40,988 nucleotides of DNA, taken from IMG/VR virus record IMGVR_UViG_3300034073_005187, positions 1 to 40,988 of that record; one strand, given 5' to 3'. Shown here in pieces: positions 10,499 through 17,779 of the stretch (its first letter is position 1; the number at the start of each line of letters is the position of its first letter). The translations under genes were made by a program, and so were the position numbers. The notes under the pieces were generated by a model. It searched no databases. It was given only the letters and a program-made list of their open reading frames with translations, and was not told where the DNA came from. Source of the stretch: a virus.

Positions 10499-10683
10499 TG
10501 CCGATTGATTTCCCTGCCTCCCCAACAACTGGCGACTACTACTCATACGATGCCCGCACCTGGAAATGGGACGGTACGGCTTGGATACTCGTCGCAAGTG
10601 CTACTCTGGTAAACAACGTGGACGGCGGCGGACCAGATTCGGTCTACGGCGGTATCGCAACCCTTGACGGGGGAGGTGTCTAA
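10498..10683 (+). CDS. Stand-alone fibre entry module
   Basis: 61 residues with GGAGG before the ATG. The first 33 residues (MPIDFPASPTTGDYYSYDAR, then TWKWDGTAWILV) are the same module that opens the fibres at 429 and 1901, here with only a short Gly/Asp tail (NNVDGGGPDSVYGGIATLDG). It may be a separately encoded attachment head or the relic of a longer fibre that lost its body. The next gene starts directly after its stop codon, preceded by GGAGGTG inside this gene. Confidence 0.75.
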   Translation: MPIDFPASPTTGDYYSYDARTWKWDGTAWILVASATLVNNVDGGGPDSVYGGIATLDGGGV

Positions 10684-10908
10684 ATGGCCGTAACTATTCA
10701 ACTAAGACGAGGCACTGCCGCCGCGTGGACGGCATCTAACCCGACCTTGGCTGCCGGCGAACTCGCCTTGGAGACCGACACCGGCAGATACAAGATCGGC
10801 AACGGTTCAACGGCTTGGACGAGCCTTTCGTACTCGTCTTTGCCGTCGAATGCGATTACCTCTGGAGAAAACGACCAAGTCGTCCTAGCGACGCAGATTT
10901 TCGGATAG
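10684..10908 (+). CDS. Mtd_N-like small fibre protein
   Basis: 74 residues. The pattern 'IQLRRGTAAAWTASNPTLAA', then 'GELALETDTGRYKIGNGSTA' and 'WTSLSY' matches the N-terminal domain of the Bordetella phage major tropism determinant family, which occurs at the head of many fibre proteins and attaches them to the tail. Only this domain is present. A strong GGAGGTG lies before the ATG, which follows the previous stop directly. No reverse transcriptase or template repeat is found nearby, so there is no sign of a diversity-generating retroelement here. Confidence 0.85.
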   Translation: MAVTIQLRRGTAAAWTASNPTLAAGELALETDTGRYKIGNGSTAWTSLSYSSLPSNAITSGENDQVVLATQIFG

Positions 10909-10915
10909 GAGAATC

Positions 10916-11263
10916 ATGGCTGTATTTAGCAAAGAACTACTGAGCGGTTCAACGAACGGCAGGCTCATTAAGGTAGCGGCGACCGCCACTGCTGGCACTA
11001 CCATTCACACGGCGCACGCCACCGCAGAAGACGAGATTTGGCTGTACGCGGTCAACTCGGATACGACCGACCGCAAGTTGACGATTGAGTTCGGCGGCAC
11101 GTCTTCGCCAGACGACCTCATCGAGCAGACGATTACCGCAGAGTCTGGTTTGATTCTTGTGGTTCCAGGTTTGGTTGTTACTGGTTCAGTTGTGGTGCGT
11201 GCTTTTGCCGCGTCAGCCAATGTTGTGATGATTGGCGGCTATGTCAATCGCATCACGGCGTAA
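10916..11263 (+). CDS. Small beta-rich virion-like protein, paralogue of 5727-6062
   Basis: 115 residues with AGGAG before the ATG. Strands such as 'DEIWLYAVNSDTTDRKLTIE' and 'GLILVVPGLVVTGSVVVRAF' match the layout of the 5727-6062 protein, with weak sequence similarity. A glycine-rich adhesin follows in both places, so the pair is a repeated cassette. Probably a structural or baseplate-linked protein; no family name can be given from sequence alone. Confidence 0.75.
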   Translation: MAVFSKELLSGSTNGRLIKVAATATAGTTIHTAHATAEDEIWLYAVNSDTTDRKLTIEFGGTSSPDDLIEQTITAESGLILVVPGLVVTGSVVVRAFAASANVVMIGGYVNRITA

Positions 11264-11272
11264 GGGGTAGCG

Positions 11273-12118
11273 ATGCGTTTCGGTGAGCGTACACGCTCAG
11301 GCACATCAGTATCAGGGTGGACAAAGCGACCTACTGCTGGTGTCGGGTACGGTGTTGCGACGGGTGGCACTTCGTCGTCTATCACGGTGAGCGGTCAGGC
11401 GTACACGCTTCTTACTTTCTCATCTGACGGGAACCTTGTCGTATCTCAGGCTGGGGTGTTTGATTTGTTGCTCATCGGTGGTGGTGGTTCTAGCAATACT
11501 TCAAACGGTGCCTACGGTGGCGGTGGCGGTGGCGGCGTTCTAGGAATAAGCACAACTCTGACGGTGTATTTAGCCGCAGATACCTATGCCGTTGATGTGG
11601 GTGCAGGTAGCGGTGGGGGATGGGGTGCGAACGGCTCACGAAGTAGCGTCGCTGGTTTCATCGTTGGTGGTGGCGGCGGTGGTGGTGGTCGTGGAAACAA
11701 CTACTGCGGTGACGGCAACCTAAACTTTCAGCAGAGATTCCCTTTCCGTGGTGCTAATGGTGGCGGTTCAGTGCTTGATGCATTATTCGCAAGTGGAACA
11801 ATAGGATTCGCAGGCGGCTATGGTCCTGCGGCAATAAATACGGGGGCTGGTTCTGGTGGCGGTGGCGGCGGTGCTGGTGGAAGTGGTGGAAACGCTTCGG
11901 GCGGAACAGGTGGCTCAGGCGGAAACGGAATAAACATCTCTGGCTTCACGGGTGCTGGTTCCGCTTACTACGCAGGGGCAGGGGCAGGTGGTTCACCTTC
12001 TGGTACGGCAGGTCTTGGTGGCGTTGCTGGCGGTGGCGGTGCTGGCGTGAACTACGGTGCTGGCGGCTCTAACGGTGCTGGTGCGGCTGGCGCAGTATTC
12101 GTGAGGTTCAAGGTATGA
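11273..12118 (+). CDS. Glycine-rich adhesin
   Basis: 281 residues. The head (GGTSSSITVSGQAYTLLTFS, then SDGNLVVSQAGVFDLLLIGG) is related to the head of the protein at 6944, and the body is Gly-rich ([20 protein letters not shown] ... GGAGVNYGAGGSNGAGAAGA), closing with the strand 'VFVRFKV'. This is the last large fibre gene of the operon. It overlaps the next start by ATGA. Likely a third receptor-binding tip in the same phage. Confidence 0.8.
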   Translation: MRFGERTRSGTSVSGWTKRPTAGVGYGVATGGTSSSITVSGQAYTLLTFSSDGNLVVSQAGVFDLLLIGGGGSSNTSNGAYGGGGGGGVLGISTTLTVYLAADTYAVDVGAGSGGGWGANGSRSSVAGFIVGGGGGGGGRGNNYCGDGNLNFQQRFPFRGANGGGSVLDALFASGTIGFAGGYGPAAINTGAGSGGGGGGAGGSGGNASGGTGGSGGNGINISGFTGAGSAYYAGAGAGGSPSGTAGLGGVAGGGGAGVNYGAGGSNGAGAAGAVFVRFKV

Positions 12119-12345
12119 GCGACACACGCACCTACTTCGCAAAGGTTGAGAACGGCATCGTGACCGATGTTCGCGTCGTCGCCTACGACTTCATCGTTGC
12201 AAACCCCGACCGATACGGTGACGCTTCGCTCTGGATTGAGTGCTTCCAAGATGGTTCTGGTCGTGGCTATTGCGGTGTCGGTTGGACTTATGATGCGGTG
12301 AACGACGTATTCGTAGCACCGGAAAGCGAACCCGCAGAAGACTAG
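12115..12345 (+). CDS. Small fibre-associated protein
   Basis: 76 residues, start in an ATGA overlap with AAGGT upstream. The N-terminal pattern 'YFAKVENGIVTDVRVVAYDF' and the later 'GYCGVGWTYDAVNDVFVAP' are typical of short proteins found behind phage tail-fibre genes, in which the acidic tail ('ESEPAED') is also common. In other phages these are presumed fibre-assembly or minor structural proteins, but no activity is known to me. It is the last gene of the plus-strand fibre operon; the next start has its own promoter-like box. Confidence 0.75.
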   Translation: MSDTRTYFAKVENGIVTDVRVVAYDFIVANPDRYGDASLWIECFQDGSGRGYCGVGWTYDAVNDVFVAPESEPAED

Positions 12346-12348
12346 ACT
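12343..12348 (+). promoter_or_regulatory. TANNNT -10 box for leaderless start at 12355
   Basis: TAGACT ends six bases before the ATG at 12355, so the first transcribed base would be at or next to the A of ATG. No ribosome-binding sequence precedes that ATG. No good -35 box is seen. The same arrangement is found at six other starts in the window. Confidence 0.5.
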
Positions 12349-12354
12349 CGCTAC

Positions 12355-13407
12355 ATGCGATTCCATGTGGTGAGTTTGCCACACACCCAAACGAACCTAG
12401 ATTTCACGGCGTGTGCCTTCACCGAGAAGGTGCGCAAGTTTGCCATCATGATGAAGTCTCTCGGGCACACGGTGTATGTATATTCAGGGGACAAAAACGA
12501 AGCACCGTGCGACGAGCACATTCAGTGCTTCACGGAGAAAGAAAGACTCGCCGCCTGCAACGGCGGGCACTACACGATGGCGTCGTTCGACGACTCAAAA
12601 CCACATTGGGTCAAGTTCAACCAGACCGTAATTAAAGAACTGCGCGGTCGCCTAGAGGAACGAGACTTCATATGCGTCATCGGCGGCTATTCGCACAGGT
12701 CAATCGCCTACGCCTACCCGAACCATATGACGGTCGAGTTCGGCATCGGATACCCAGGAACCTTCGCCAAGTATCGTGTGTTCGAGTCGTATGCGTGGAT
12801 GCACTCCATTTACGGCGCGGAAGCCAAGAATCCTGCGGCGGCTGATGGCAGGTTCTATGACGCAGTCATTCCCGCCTACATAGACATCGCTCAGTTCCCA
12901 TTCGTGGAAGAACCGAGCGATTACTACTTGTTCATGGGGCGCCTCATAGAACGCAAGGGCTTCAACATCGCCGTGGAAGCCTGCAAGAAGGTTGGCGCCA
13001 GACTGCTCATCGCAGGGCAGGGTATTCCACCTTCGTACGGAGAATACGTGGGTGTGGTCGGCTCGGAGAGACGCGCCGAATTATTCGGTAACGCAATTGC
13101 ATCGTTCGCACCAACCATTTACGTGGAGCCGTTCGGCACGGTTGTAATTGAGTCGCAAGCCTGCGGAACCCCAGCGATAACTACTGATTGGGGCGCATTT
13201 ACCGAGACGGTAACTAATGGCTTGAACGGCTATCGATGCCGCACACTGAAAGACTTCGTTGGGGCAATGGAGAAAGCAAAGTCCCTAGACCGCAAAAAGA
13301 TTAGGGAATACGCCGTGGCGCAATATGGACTGGATGCCGTGGCACTTCGCTACGACGAGTACTTCAAGCGTCTTTCTACGCTCTGGGAGGACGGTTGGTA
13401 TTCGTAA
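12355..13407 (+). CDS. GT-B glycosyltransferase (GT4-like)
   Basis: 350 residues. The C-terminal half shows the GT-B fold of family 4: 'YYLFMGRLIERKGFNIAVEA', 'ARLLIAGQG', and the E-x7-E element 'EPFGTVVIESQACGTPAITT' with both Glu residues, followed by 'WGAFTETVTNGLNGY'. These residues bind the nucleotide-sugar donor. The N-terminal half (FTEKVRKFAIMMKSLGHTVY) fits the acceptor-binding domain. It lies between the fibre genes and the hydroxylase cluster, so its acceptor may be a virion protein, a cell-wall glycan or phage DNA; the sequence does not tell. The stop overlaps the next start (TAATG). Confidence 0.85.
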   Translation: MRFHVVSLPHTQTNLDFTACAFTEKVRKFAIMMKSLGHTVYVYSGDKNEAPCDEHIQCFTEKERLAACNGGHYTMASFDDSKPHWVKFNQTVIKELRGRLEERDFICVIGGYSHRSIAYAYPNHMTVEFGIGYPGTFAKYRVFESYAWMHSIYGAEAKNPAAADGRFYDAVIPAYIDIAQFPFVEEPSDYYLFMGRLIERKGFNIAVEACKKVGARLLIAGQGIPPSYGEYVGVVGSERRAELFGNAIASFAPTIYVEPFGTVVIESQACGTPAITTDWGAFTETVTNGLNGYRCRTLKDFVGAMEKAKSLDRKKIREYAVAQYGLDAVALRYDEYFKRLSTLWEDGWYS

Positions 13408-14105
13408 TGACGACGATCACTTTAAGAAAAACGCAAATTGATTCACCGGCTCTGCGTCAATCACGGGTGAGACGCGACTGGATGGACGCCACGCACAACA
13501 AGCACGCATACCAGTGTCGTCCGATGACCGTAGCCAACGTCTACGGCTGGGAGCTGTCCCTCCCGTGCGAAGTCAGGGTCGCCTGGAGGGGAGGGAACCA
13601 CAACGTCGACATACTCAACTCCCCGAAATTCGGAGTTTCCGCAGGGATTATAGGAATGATAACTTTCCCGATCGGATGGAGGTTCAAGACGGAACCCGGC
13701 CACTCCATACAAATAGGAGGTTCCCCCAATCTGATACTGCCCGGGGCTCAAGCACTGTCGGCGATCATTCCGACGGACTGGTGGCCCGACGAGTTCCAGA
13801 TGAATTGGGTTATAACCGAAGTCGATAGGGAGGTTGTTTTCCCCGAGGGTTTTCCGTTCATGTTCTTCACCGTCATCAAGAACTCGGTCGCCGAGGAAGC
13901 CAAATTATTACTGGATTCTTCGCCGGAAAACAGGGAAGCCGTCGAATCGCGCATCAAATACGGAGAAAGCAAAATGAGGCGGAACGTGGAAGAGCCGTGG
14001 ACTTGGACTCGAGGCATCAAGACGGGTCTCGATGCCGACGGGAGCAGGATAGGGCCCGCCTTCACCGGCCTACCCAAGCTTCACGAACTCGGCGACGAAG
14101 GCTGA
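13407..14105 (+). CDS. DUF6065-like protein
   Basis: 232 residues from the ATG at 13407, which overlaps the previous stop (TAATG); an upstream in-frame start inside the previous gene is less likely. Conserved-looking parts are 'CRPMTVANVYGWELSLPCEV', 'ITFPIGWRFKTEPGHSIQI', 'ALSAIIPTDWWPDEFQMNW' and 'FPEGFPFMFFTVI', which match my memory of the DUF6065 family, found in phages and some bacterial modification clusters. Function unknown; the Trp and His pattern suggests a small-molecule or metal-binding fold but that is guesswork. Its end overlaps a small convergent minus-strand gene by 25 bases. Confidence 0.75.
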   Translation: MTTITLRKTQIDSPALRQSRVRRDWMDATHNKHAYQCRPMTVANVYGWELSLPCEVRVAWRGGNHNVDILNSPKFGVSAGIIGMITFPIGWRFKTEPGHSIQIGGSPNLILPGAQALSAIIPTDWWPDEFQMNWVITEVDREVVFPEGFPFMFFTVIKNSVAEEAKLLLDSSPENREAVESRIKYGESKMRRNVEEPWTWTRGIKTGLDADGSRIGPAFTGLPKLHELGDEG

Positions 14106-14245
14106 GAATCGGCTATCTCGGCGACCCTGTCGATCGTCCGCTGATCCACGAGCGAGGCGAGGACGTGTCCAACCCATTGATACGAGGACTTTTCGCAGTA
14201 ACCCTTGGATTGCATGACCTTAGCTATCGATTCGACGTCAGCCAT
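14081..14245 (-). CDS. Small protein downstream of oxygenase
   Basis: 54 residues (MADVESIAKVMQSKGYCEKS ... LASLVDQRTIDRVAEIADSQ). The ATG at 14245 lies inside the last codons of the 2OG oxygenase on the same strand (8-base overlap), which is how most genes here are coupled. It is hydrophilic and helical, with no known motif. It runs 25 bases into the convergent gene at 13407-14105. No other gene covers the 14106-14237 gap, and a start in the overlap supports it, but no homologue can be named. Confidence 0.5.
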   Translation of the reverse strand: MADVESIAKVMQSKGYCEKSSYQWVGHVLASLVDQRTIDRVAEIADSQPSSPSS

Positions 14246-14939
14246 AGGGATTGCTGCTCGCTTTCGTGCCGTCTTCGTTGTATCCCGGCGTGTATTTATG
14301 GAATCTATCGTTGTAGTCGAACATCGTAACCGCCGAGTACTTCACGCCCGACTTAACCGGCAACGAGGCGTGCGAATATATGAAGTTCGACGGACAAATT
14401 ACTATGTCCCCTTTCCTCGGGGCGTACTTTTGGTCTATGTACGGAAACCAAAGCTCCCCTCCCTCAAAATCGTCGTTGAGATAGCCGACCGTGGAGACTG
14501 AACAAGTGTAGGAAAATCCGTGATCGGCATGGACGTTGAAGTGCTGACCGACGCCGTATTTGACGAAGTTCACGGCCTCTATGTACTCCATGGTTATTCC
14601 GTATTGAGACGTGTAGTTGTCCACGCAGGCCTTCGTGTATGCGATCAAGTCGTTGAGCAGGCGAGCCATATGAACGTACTCCTGTGGGGCCGAGTCAAGC
14701 TCCGATTTCCTAAGTTTGCAATCGAAACAGTCCCTATAATCTTTCATCTCCTGGTAGTCGCCGACGAGCGCAGGGGACCAAGATACCGTCTTGGACTTCC
14801 CGATCGCCATGGCGTTTTCTATGGTCTGAATGTCGGTCGTGTACTCCGGCAACACGGAGCGATAAATTTTTATGCCGAATCTCGGGTCGTCGATGCTCTC
14901 CACTTGAATTTGTGGCTGCGTTGTTGCCGGTGCGTTCAT
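14238..14939 (-). CDS. 2OG-Fe(II) oxygenase, prolyl-4-hydroxylase-like (1)
   Basis: 233 residues. The double-stranded beta-helix core has the iron triad His137-x-Asp139 ('FNVHADHGFSYT') and His190 ('YSHASLPVKSGVKYS'), with Lys200 ten residues on, at the position that binds the 2-oxoglutarate carboxylate in prolyl hydroxylases (usually Lys or Arg). Between them is 'STVGYLNDDFEGGELWFPYI', the family's usual core strand. It uses 2-oxoglutarate and O2 to hydroxylate a target, most likely a protein side chain. The N-terminal 120 residues are more divergent. It is transcribed divergently from the next oxygenase with only 22 bases between the two start codons, and no ribosome-binding site. Confidence 0.9.
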   Translation of the reverse strand: MNAPATTQPQIQVESIDDPRFGIKIYRSVLPEYTTDIQTIENAMAIGKSKTVSWSPALVGDYQEMKDYRDCFDCKLRKSELDSAPQEYVHMARLLNDLIAYTKACVDNYTSQYGITMEYIEAVNFVKYGVGQHFNVHADHGFSYTCSVSTVGYLNDDFEGGELWFPYIDQKYAPRKGDIVICPSNFIYSHASLPVKSGVKYSAVTMFDYNDRFHKYTPGYNEDGTKASSNPYG

Positions 14940-14945
14940 GTTTTA

Positions 14946-14955
14946 ACCCTATCAT
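14946..14955. promoter_or_regulatory. Overlapping divergent -10 boxes, leaderless starts
   Basis: On the minus strand TAGGGT (14946-14951) lies six bases before the ATG at 14939. On the plus strand TATCAT (14950-14955) lies six bases before the ATG at 14962. The two boxes overlap by two bases. The 22-base spacer leaves no room for leader sequences or ribosome-binding sites, so both genes are probably leaderless and compete for the same promoter space. Confidence 0.6.
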
Positions 14956-14961
14956 TTACGT

Positions 14962-15537
14962 ATGGACCGAGCTGGAAACACGGAAAACATAGTCTTCGTA
15001 CAAGGCGTTATTTGCGGTAATGATCTTGTGGCGTTGCGCTCCTACTGCGAATCGGTCGAGCACTGGTCCTCCAACTCGTACGACGGAAGCGACGACAAAA
15101 TACACCACGTAACGTCGTTCTCCGAACCATGCCTATCGTCGCTGAAGGTAGCCGTGGATCATGTTCAGTGGATGATAGAGGAGCGCTTTGGTAGAGAATT
15201 GATGGGGCAAAACCCGAACATAAGGAAGTGGGAGGTCGGCGATTATCAGCCACTGCACGCCGACGGAGAAGATACGGAGGGGAAACCCAACGAAGCCTAT
15301 CCGGTGGATTATGCGTCGATCGTCTACGTCAACGACGACTACGATGGCGGAGAAATAGAGTTTCCGCTTCAGGGGATAAAGTGGAAGCCGGTAGCCGGAA
15401 CGGCCGTATTCTTTCCCGCCAACAAATGGTTCTCCCACATGGTCCACGAAATAACGAGCGGCACGAGATACACGTCTCCACAGTTCTGGATGCCAACGAA
15501 ACACGTCAAATTGCGCGATTTTTATGCCCTTGCATGA
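14962..15537 (+). CDS. 2OG-Fe(II) oxygenase, prolyl-4-hydroxylase-like (2)
   Basis: 191 residues. Iron ligands are His99-x-Asp101 ('YQPLHADGED') and His159 ('FSHMVHEITSGTRYTSPQFW'), with Arg169 ten residues later for 2-oxoglutarate binding. The core strand 'SIVYVNDDYDGGEIEFP' is nearly shared with the two following genes, so the three are duplicates. 'IRKWEVGDYQPLHAD' is the usual lead into the first metal ligand. No ribosome-binding site; a TANNNT box sits six bases before the ATG. Its end overlaps the next start. Related to hydroxylases of proline in collagen-like and other proteins; the true substrate is not shown by sequence. Confidence 0.9.
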   Translation: MDRAGNTENIVFVQGVICGNDLVALRSYCESVEHWSSNSYDGSDDKIHHVTSFSEPCLSSLKVAVDHVQWMIEERFGRELMGQNPNIRKWEVGDYQPLHADGEDTEGKPNEAYPVDYASIVYVNDDYDGGEIEFPLQGIKWKPVAGTAVFFPANKWFSHMVHEITSGTRYTSPQFWMPTKHVKLRDFYALA

Positions 15538-16057
15538 CTCTGGTTACGGAATAGAGTGGTTCCACGATTCCATACGGAACATTGACGAGCTCGTTGCATC
15601 AGTATCTTCGCTTCCCTGGTCGCGGCCGCAAAATGTGGACAGGAAAGACAGATCAAACTCGGTTTTCTACATGATGTCGCGCGATCGGCATCCGGTGGAA
15701 TTTGGTTTCGTCGACGAATTCTTGTCTTCCGGCTTGGCCGAATACAGGGATAAATATAGGTTGCAGAAGCTCAAATACGAATCGGTTGAGGCTTTGCTGT
15801 ACGAGGAGGGGGAACGATACGTGGAGCACTTCGACAACGGCTCCCCGCACGTCGCCAACAGGATATGCAGCATGGTCGCCTATTTGAACGACGATTACGA
15901 GGGCGGAGAGATCGAATTCCCGATCTTCGGCTTGAAGACCAAACCAAAAGCCGGATCATTGGTCGTTTTCCCATCAAACTATCCCTACTTGCACGTCGTG
16001 CATCCGGTTCTTTTCGGAAAACGATATGCATTGAACGTCTTTTTCTGCTACGAATGA
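15524..16057 (+). CDS. 2OG-Fe(II) oxygenase, prolyl-4-hydroxylase-like (3)
   Basis: 177 residues, start overlapping the previous gene by 14 bases in another frame. Ligands are His102-x-Asp104 ('YVEHFDNGSPHVANRICSM') and His157, with Arg167 following ('YLHVVHPVLFGKRYALNVFF'). 'MVAYLNDDYEGGEIEFPIFG' is the conserved core strand. The first 60 residues are shorter and different from those of genes 2 and 4, so the substrate pocket may differ. It sits in a three-gene tandem run of the same family, followed two bases later by the next start. Confidence 0.9.
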   Translation: MPLHDSGYGIEWFHDSIRNIDELVASVSSLPWSRPQNVDRKDRSNSVFYMMSRDRHPVEFGFVDEFLSSGLAEYRDKYRLQKLKYESVEALLYEEGERYVEHFDNGSPHVANRICSMVAYLNDDYEGGEIEFPIFGLKTKPKAGSLVVFPSNYPYLHVVHPVLFGKRYALNVFFCYE

Positions 16058-16058
16058 A

Positions 16059-16652
16059 ATGAGGAATTGCGAGGAGGTTACTCCGCCTGGGTACTGGGGA
16101 TCGGGAGCGGAGAACATACACGTAGTCGATAACTTCGTGTCGCCCGATGATTTGTACAAAATAATGACCTACGCCGAATCCATAAGGACTTGGGGTGAAC
16201 TTGACGACGCATGGGACCAGCGAGTTCATTCGTTCGAGATGATCCACTCCAATTGCGAAGACGTGGCGGACTTCTTGAAATCGCTGACCGATTCGATCAG
16301 GGAGTCCATATCCGAAGCTCTCTACGCCGAATTGACCGAAGCTGCTCCGAGCATAGTCAGATGGAGAGTCGGAGACTATCAGTCACCGCACGCCGACAAG
16401 CAGGAAGTCGACGGTTCTCCGAACCGGTATCCGGAAAACGACATTGCTTCGATCGTTTACCTCAACGACGACTACGAAGGCGGGGATATCTATTTTCCAA
16501 ATCAGGACTTAAGTTTAAGGCCCAGCGCAGGTTCGCTCGTATTCTTTCCCGGCGACGTCAACTACCTCCACGGAGTAACGGCCGTGAAACGGGGGGTTAG
16601 GTACACGATGCCTAATTTTTGGAGCATTAGGAGCATCTGTAAGTTTTCTTGA
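16059..16652 (+). CDS. 2OG-Fe(II) oxygenase, prolyl-4-hydroxylase-like (4)
   Basis: 197 residues. Ligands are His111-x-Asp113 ('YQSPHADKQEVDGS') and His171, with Arg181 ('YLHGVTAVKRGVRYTMPNFW'), and the core 'SIVYLNDDYEGGDIYFP'. The arrangement is close to that of gene 2 at 14962, including the 'VRWRVGDYQSPHAD' lead. Same tandem operon, starting one base after the previous stop. It ends 26 bases inside the convergent GlcNAc-transferase gene, so the two ends of these transcripts overlap. Probable protein hydroxylase; free small-molecule substrates are possible too. Confidence 0.9.
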   Translation: MRNCEEVTPPGYWGSGAENIHVVDNFVSPDDLYKIMTYAESIRTWGELDDAWDQRVHSFEMIHSNCEDVADFLKSLTDSIRESISEALYAELTEAAPSIVRWRVGDYQSPHADKQEVDGSPNRYPENDIASIVYLNDDYEGGDIYFPNQDLSLRPSAGSLVFFPGDVNYLHGVTAVKRGVRYTMPNFWSIRSICKFS

Positions 16653-17541
16653 ACTTTTCTAAATCTATTCCGATGAAATCAACTGCCATTTTTGCCGACT
16701 CTTGGTCTGGCGCGCCCCATAGCCCGGTTAGGGTTCCATCAAATATTGATGCGACTCTTTGGGTCGTATACGAGTCCATGGACCTCAGTATGGGCGGAGG
16801 AGCGTCGTGCATGAAAATGGTTCTCCAATCTCCTGATTTTTTTGCGTCAAAGAATTTATCTCCTTTATCCAGGTGGTAGATGTCAAGATAGTCAGTGGAA
16901 AAACTTCTGATCCCCCTGGAAATTAACCTAAAATATATGCTTAGCTCCTCTCCGTAAAACCACATATGGGGATCGGGCGGAACTACGGAAAAGGTTTTCG
17001 AAGCAGAAAACATGTACGCGGCGGAAACGGCCCTATTCTCCATCCAGTCAACTTTTTTTCGAGGAACCCAATTTTTTGACCAAACCCGAAAATGTTCGTC
17101 CAAAAACAAAAAAGAAGATTCTTCATTTTTTCTTATCGGAACCATAAATCCTTCTGGACCCTCCATGCACGGACTCACGTGCTGGGAAATTACTATCTCG
17201 TTTTCGCAGGCGTTGGAAATGGCCTCGTATCTTAAGACAATTTCGGAATCCCAGTTTTTTCCGAAAATCATGTGGGCATCGCACTGCAGAACGTAATCGA
17301 AACACGCCGAATTTTCCATGGCCATGTAACGCGGTATTCCCACGCCCGTGGGAACGCTAGTTCTGTATTTTTTGTGCGCCGCCGGATATTCGTCGAGGTC
17401 GGAAAATTTATCATCCGTTCTGAATTCGCATACGTTCACGAATACATCGTTTTCGTTGCTTTTGTTTTCAATTATTGACTTGACGGTTTGTTCAACGTGG
17501 GATTCGTTGTATGCCGCTATGGCGACAAGAATCGTCGCCAT
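16627..17541 (-). CDS. Skp1-type GlcNAc-transferase (PF11397-like, GT60)
   Basis: 304 residues. The N terminus 'ILVAIAAYNESHVEQTVKSI' is a GT-A opening. Then come 'GVGIPRYMAMENS' and 'YVLQCDAHMIFGKNWDSEI', where D-A-H is the metal and donor site of this family, and 'MWFYGEELSIYFRLISRGI', where Glu-Glu and the Arg fit the family's 'GEE..aRlw..G' element. The best-studied member adds alpha-GlcNAc to a hydroxyproline of Skp1 in Dictyostelium after a prolyl-4-hydroxylase has acted. Here the gene lies directly beside four such hydroxylase genes, convergent with their tandem run, which strongly suggests that hydroxylation precedes glycosylation. The donor sugar and target are inferred. Confidence 0.85.
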   Translation of the reverse strand: MATILVAIAAYNESHVEQTVKSIIENKSNENDVFVNVCEFRTDDKFSDLDEYPAAHKKYRTSVPTGVGIPRYMAMENSACFDYVLQCDAHMIFGKNWDSEIVLRYEAISNACENEIVISQHVSPCMEGPEGFMVPIRKNEESSFLFLDEHFRVWSKNWVPRKKVDWMENRAVSAAYMFSASKTFSVVPPDPHMWFYGEELSIYFRLISRGIRSFSTDYLDIYHLDKGDKFFDAKKSGDWRTIFMHDAPPPILRSMDSYTTQRVASIFDGTLTGLWGAPDQESAKMAVDFIGIDLEKFKKTYRCS

Positions 17542-17545
17542 TCGT

Positions 17546-17779
17546 TCACCACTTACCGAGCGGGCAAGTGGCGTCTTTGAGCTTCACCTTAAGATTCATG
17601 AAACACCCGCACTCCCTGCACTGATTCGTGACCCGCATGAGGCGGTCGCACGATAGGCAGATATTGAAGCGCGTGGTACTTTCGTCTTCGGTGGACTTTT
17701 TGACGTTTGGATCGAGGACGTCCCAAGGCCTAGTGGATCCGAGTTTCTTCTTGTATTCGCTCCAAGCGCTCATGATCAT
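17546..17779 (-). CDS. Small zinc-ribbon-like protein
   Basis: 77 residues, ATG in an ATGA overlap with the upstream gene; a second ATG two codons later is possible. The C-terminal half has 'NICLSCDRLMRVTNQCRECG', then 'CFMNLKVKLKDATCPLGKW': four to six Cys in CxxC-type pairs that fit a zinc ribbon. Proteins with this ending ('CG.FM..K..L....CP.GKW') are common in marine and freshwater phages, near glycosyltransferase or fibre genes. Function unknown. It is four bases from the GlcNAc-transferase start and thus probably in one transcript with it. Confidence 0.8.
   Translation of the reverse strand: MIMSAWSEYKKKLGSTRPWDVLDPNVKKSTEDESTTRFNICLSCDRLMRVTNQCRECGCFMNLKVKLKDATCPLGKW

Noticed and set aside
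10684-12345. Diversity-generating retroelement suggested by the Mtd_N-like protein
   Set aside because: No reverse transcriptase, accessory gene or template/variable repeat pair is found in the window.
13997-15020. Plus-strand ORFs at 13997-14329, 14205-14501 and 14520-15020
   Set aside because: They are antisense to the 2OG oxygenase and DUF6065-like genes and show no motif.
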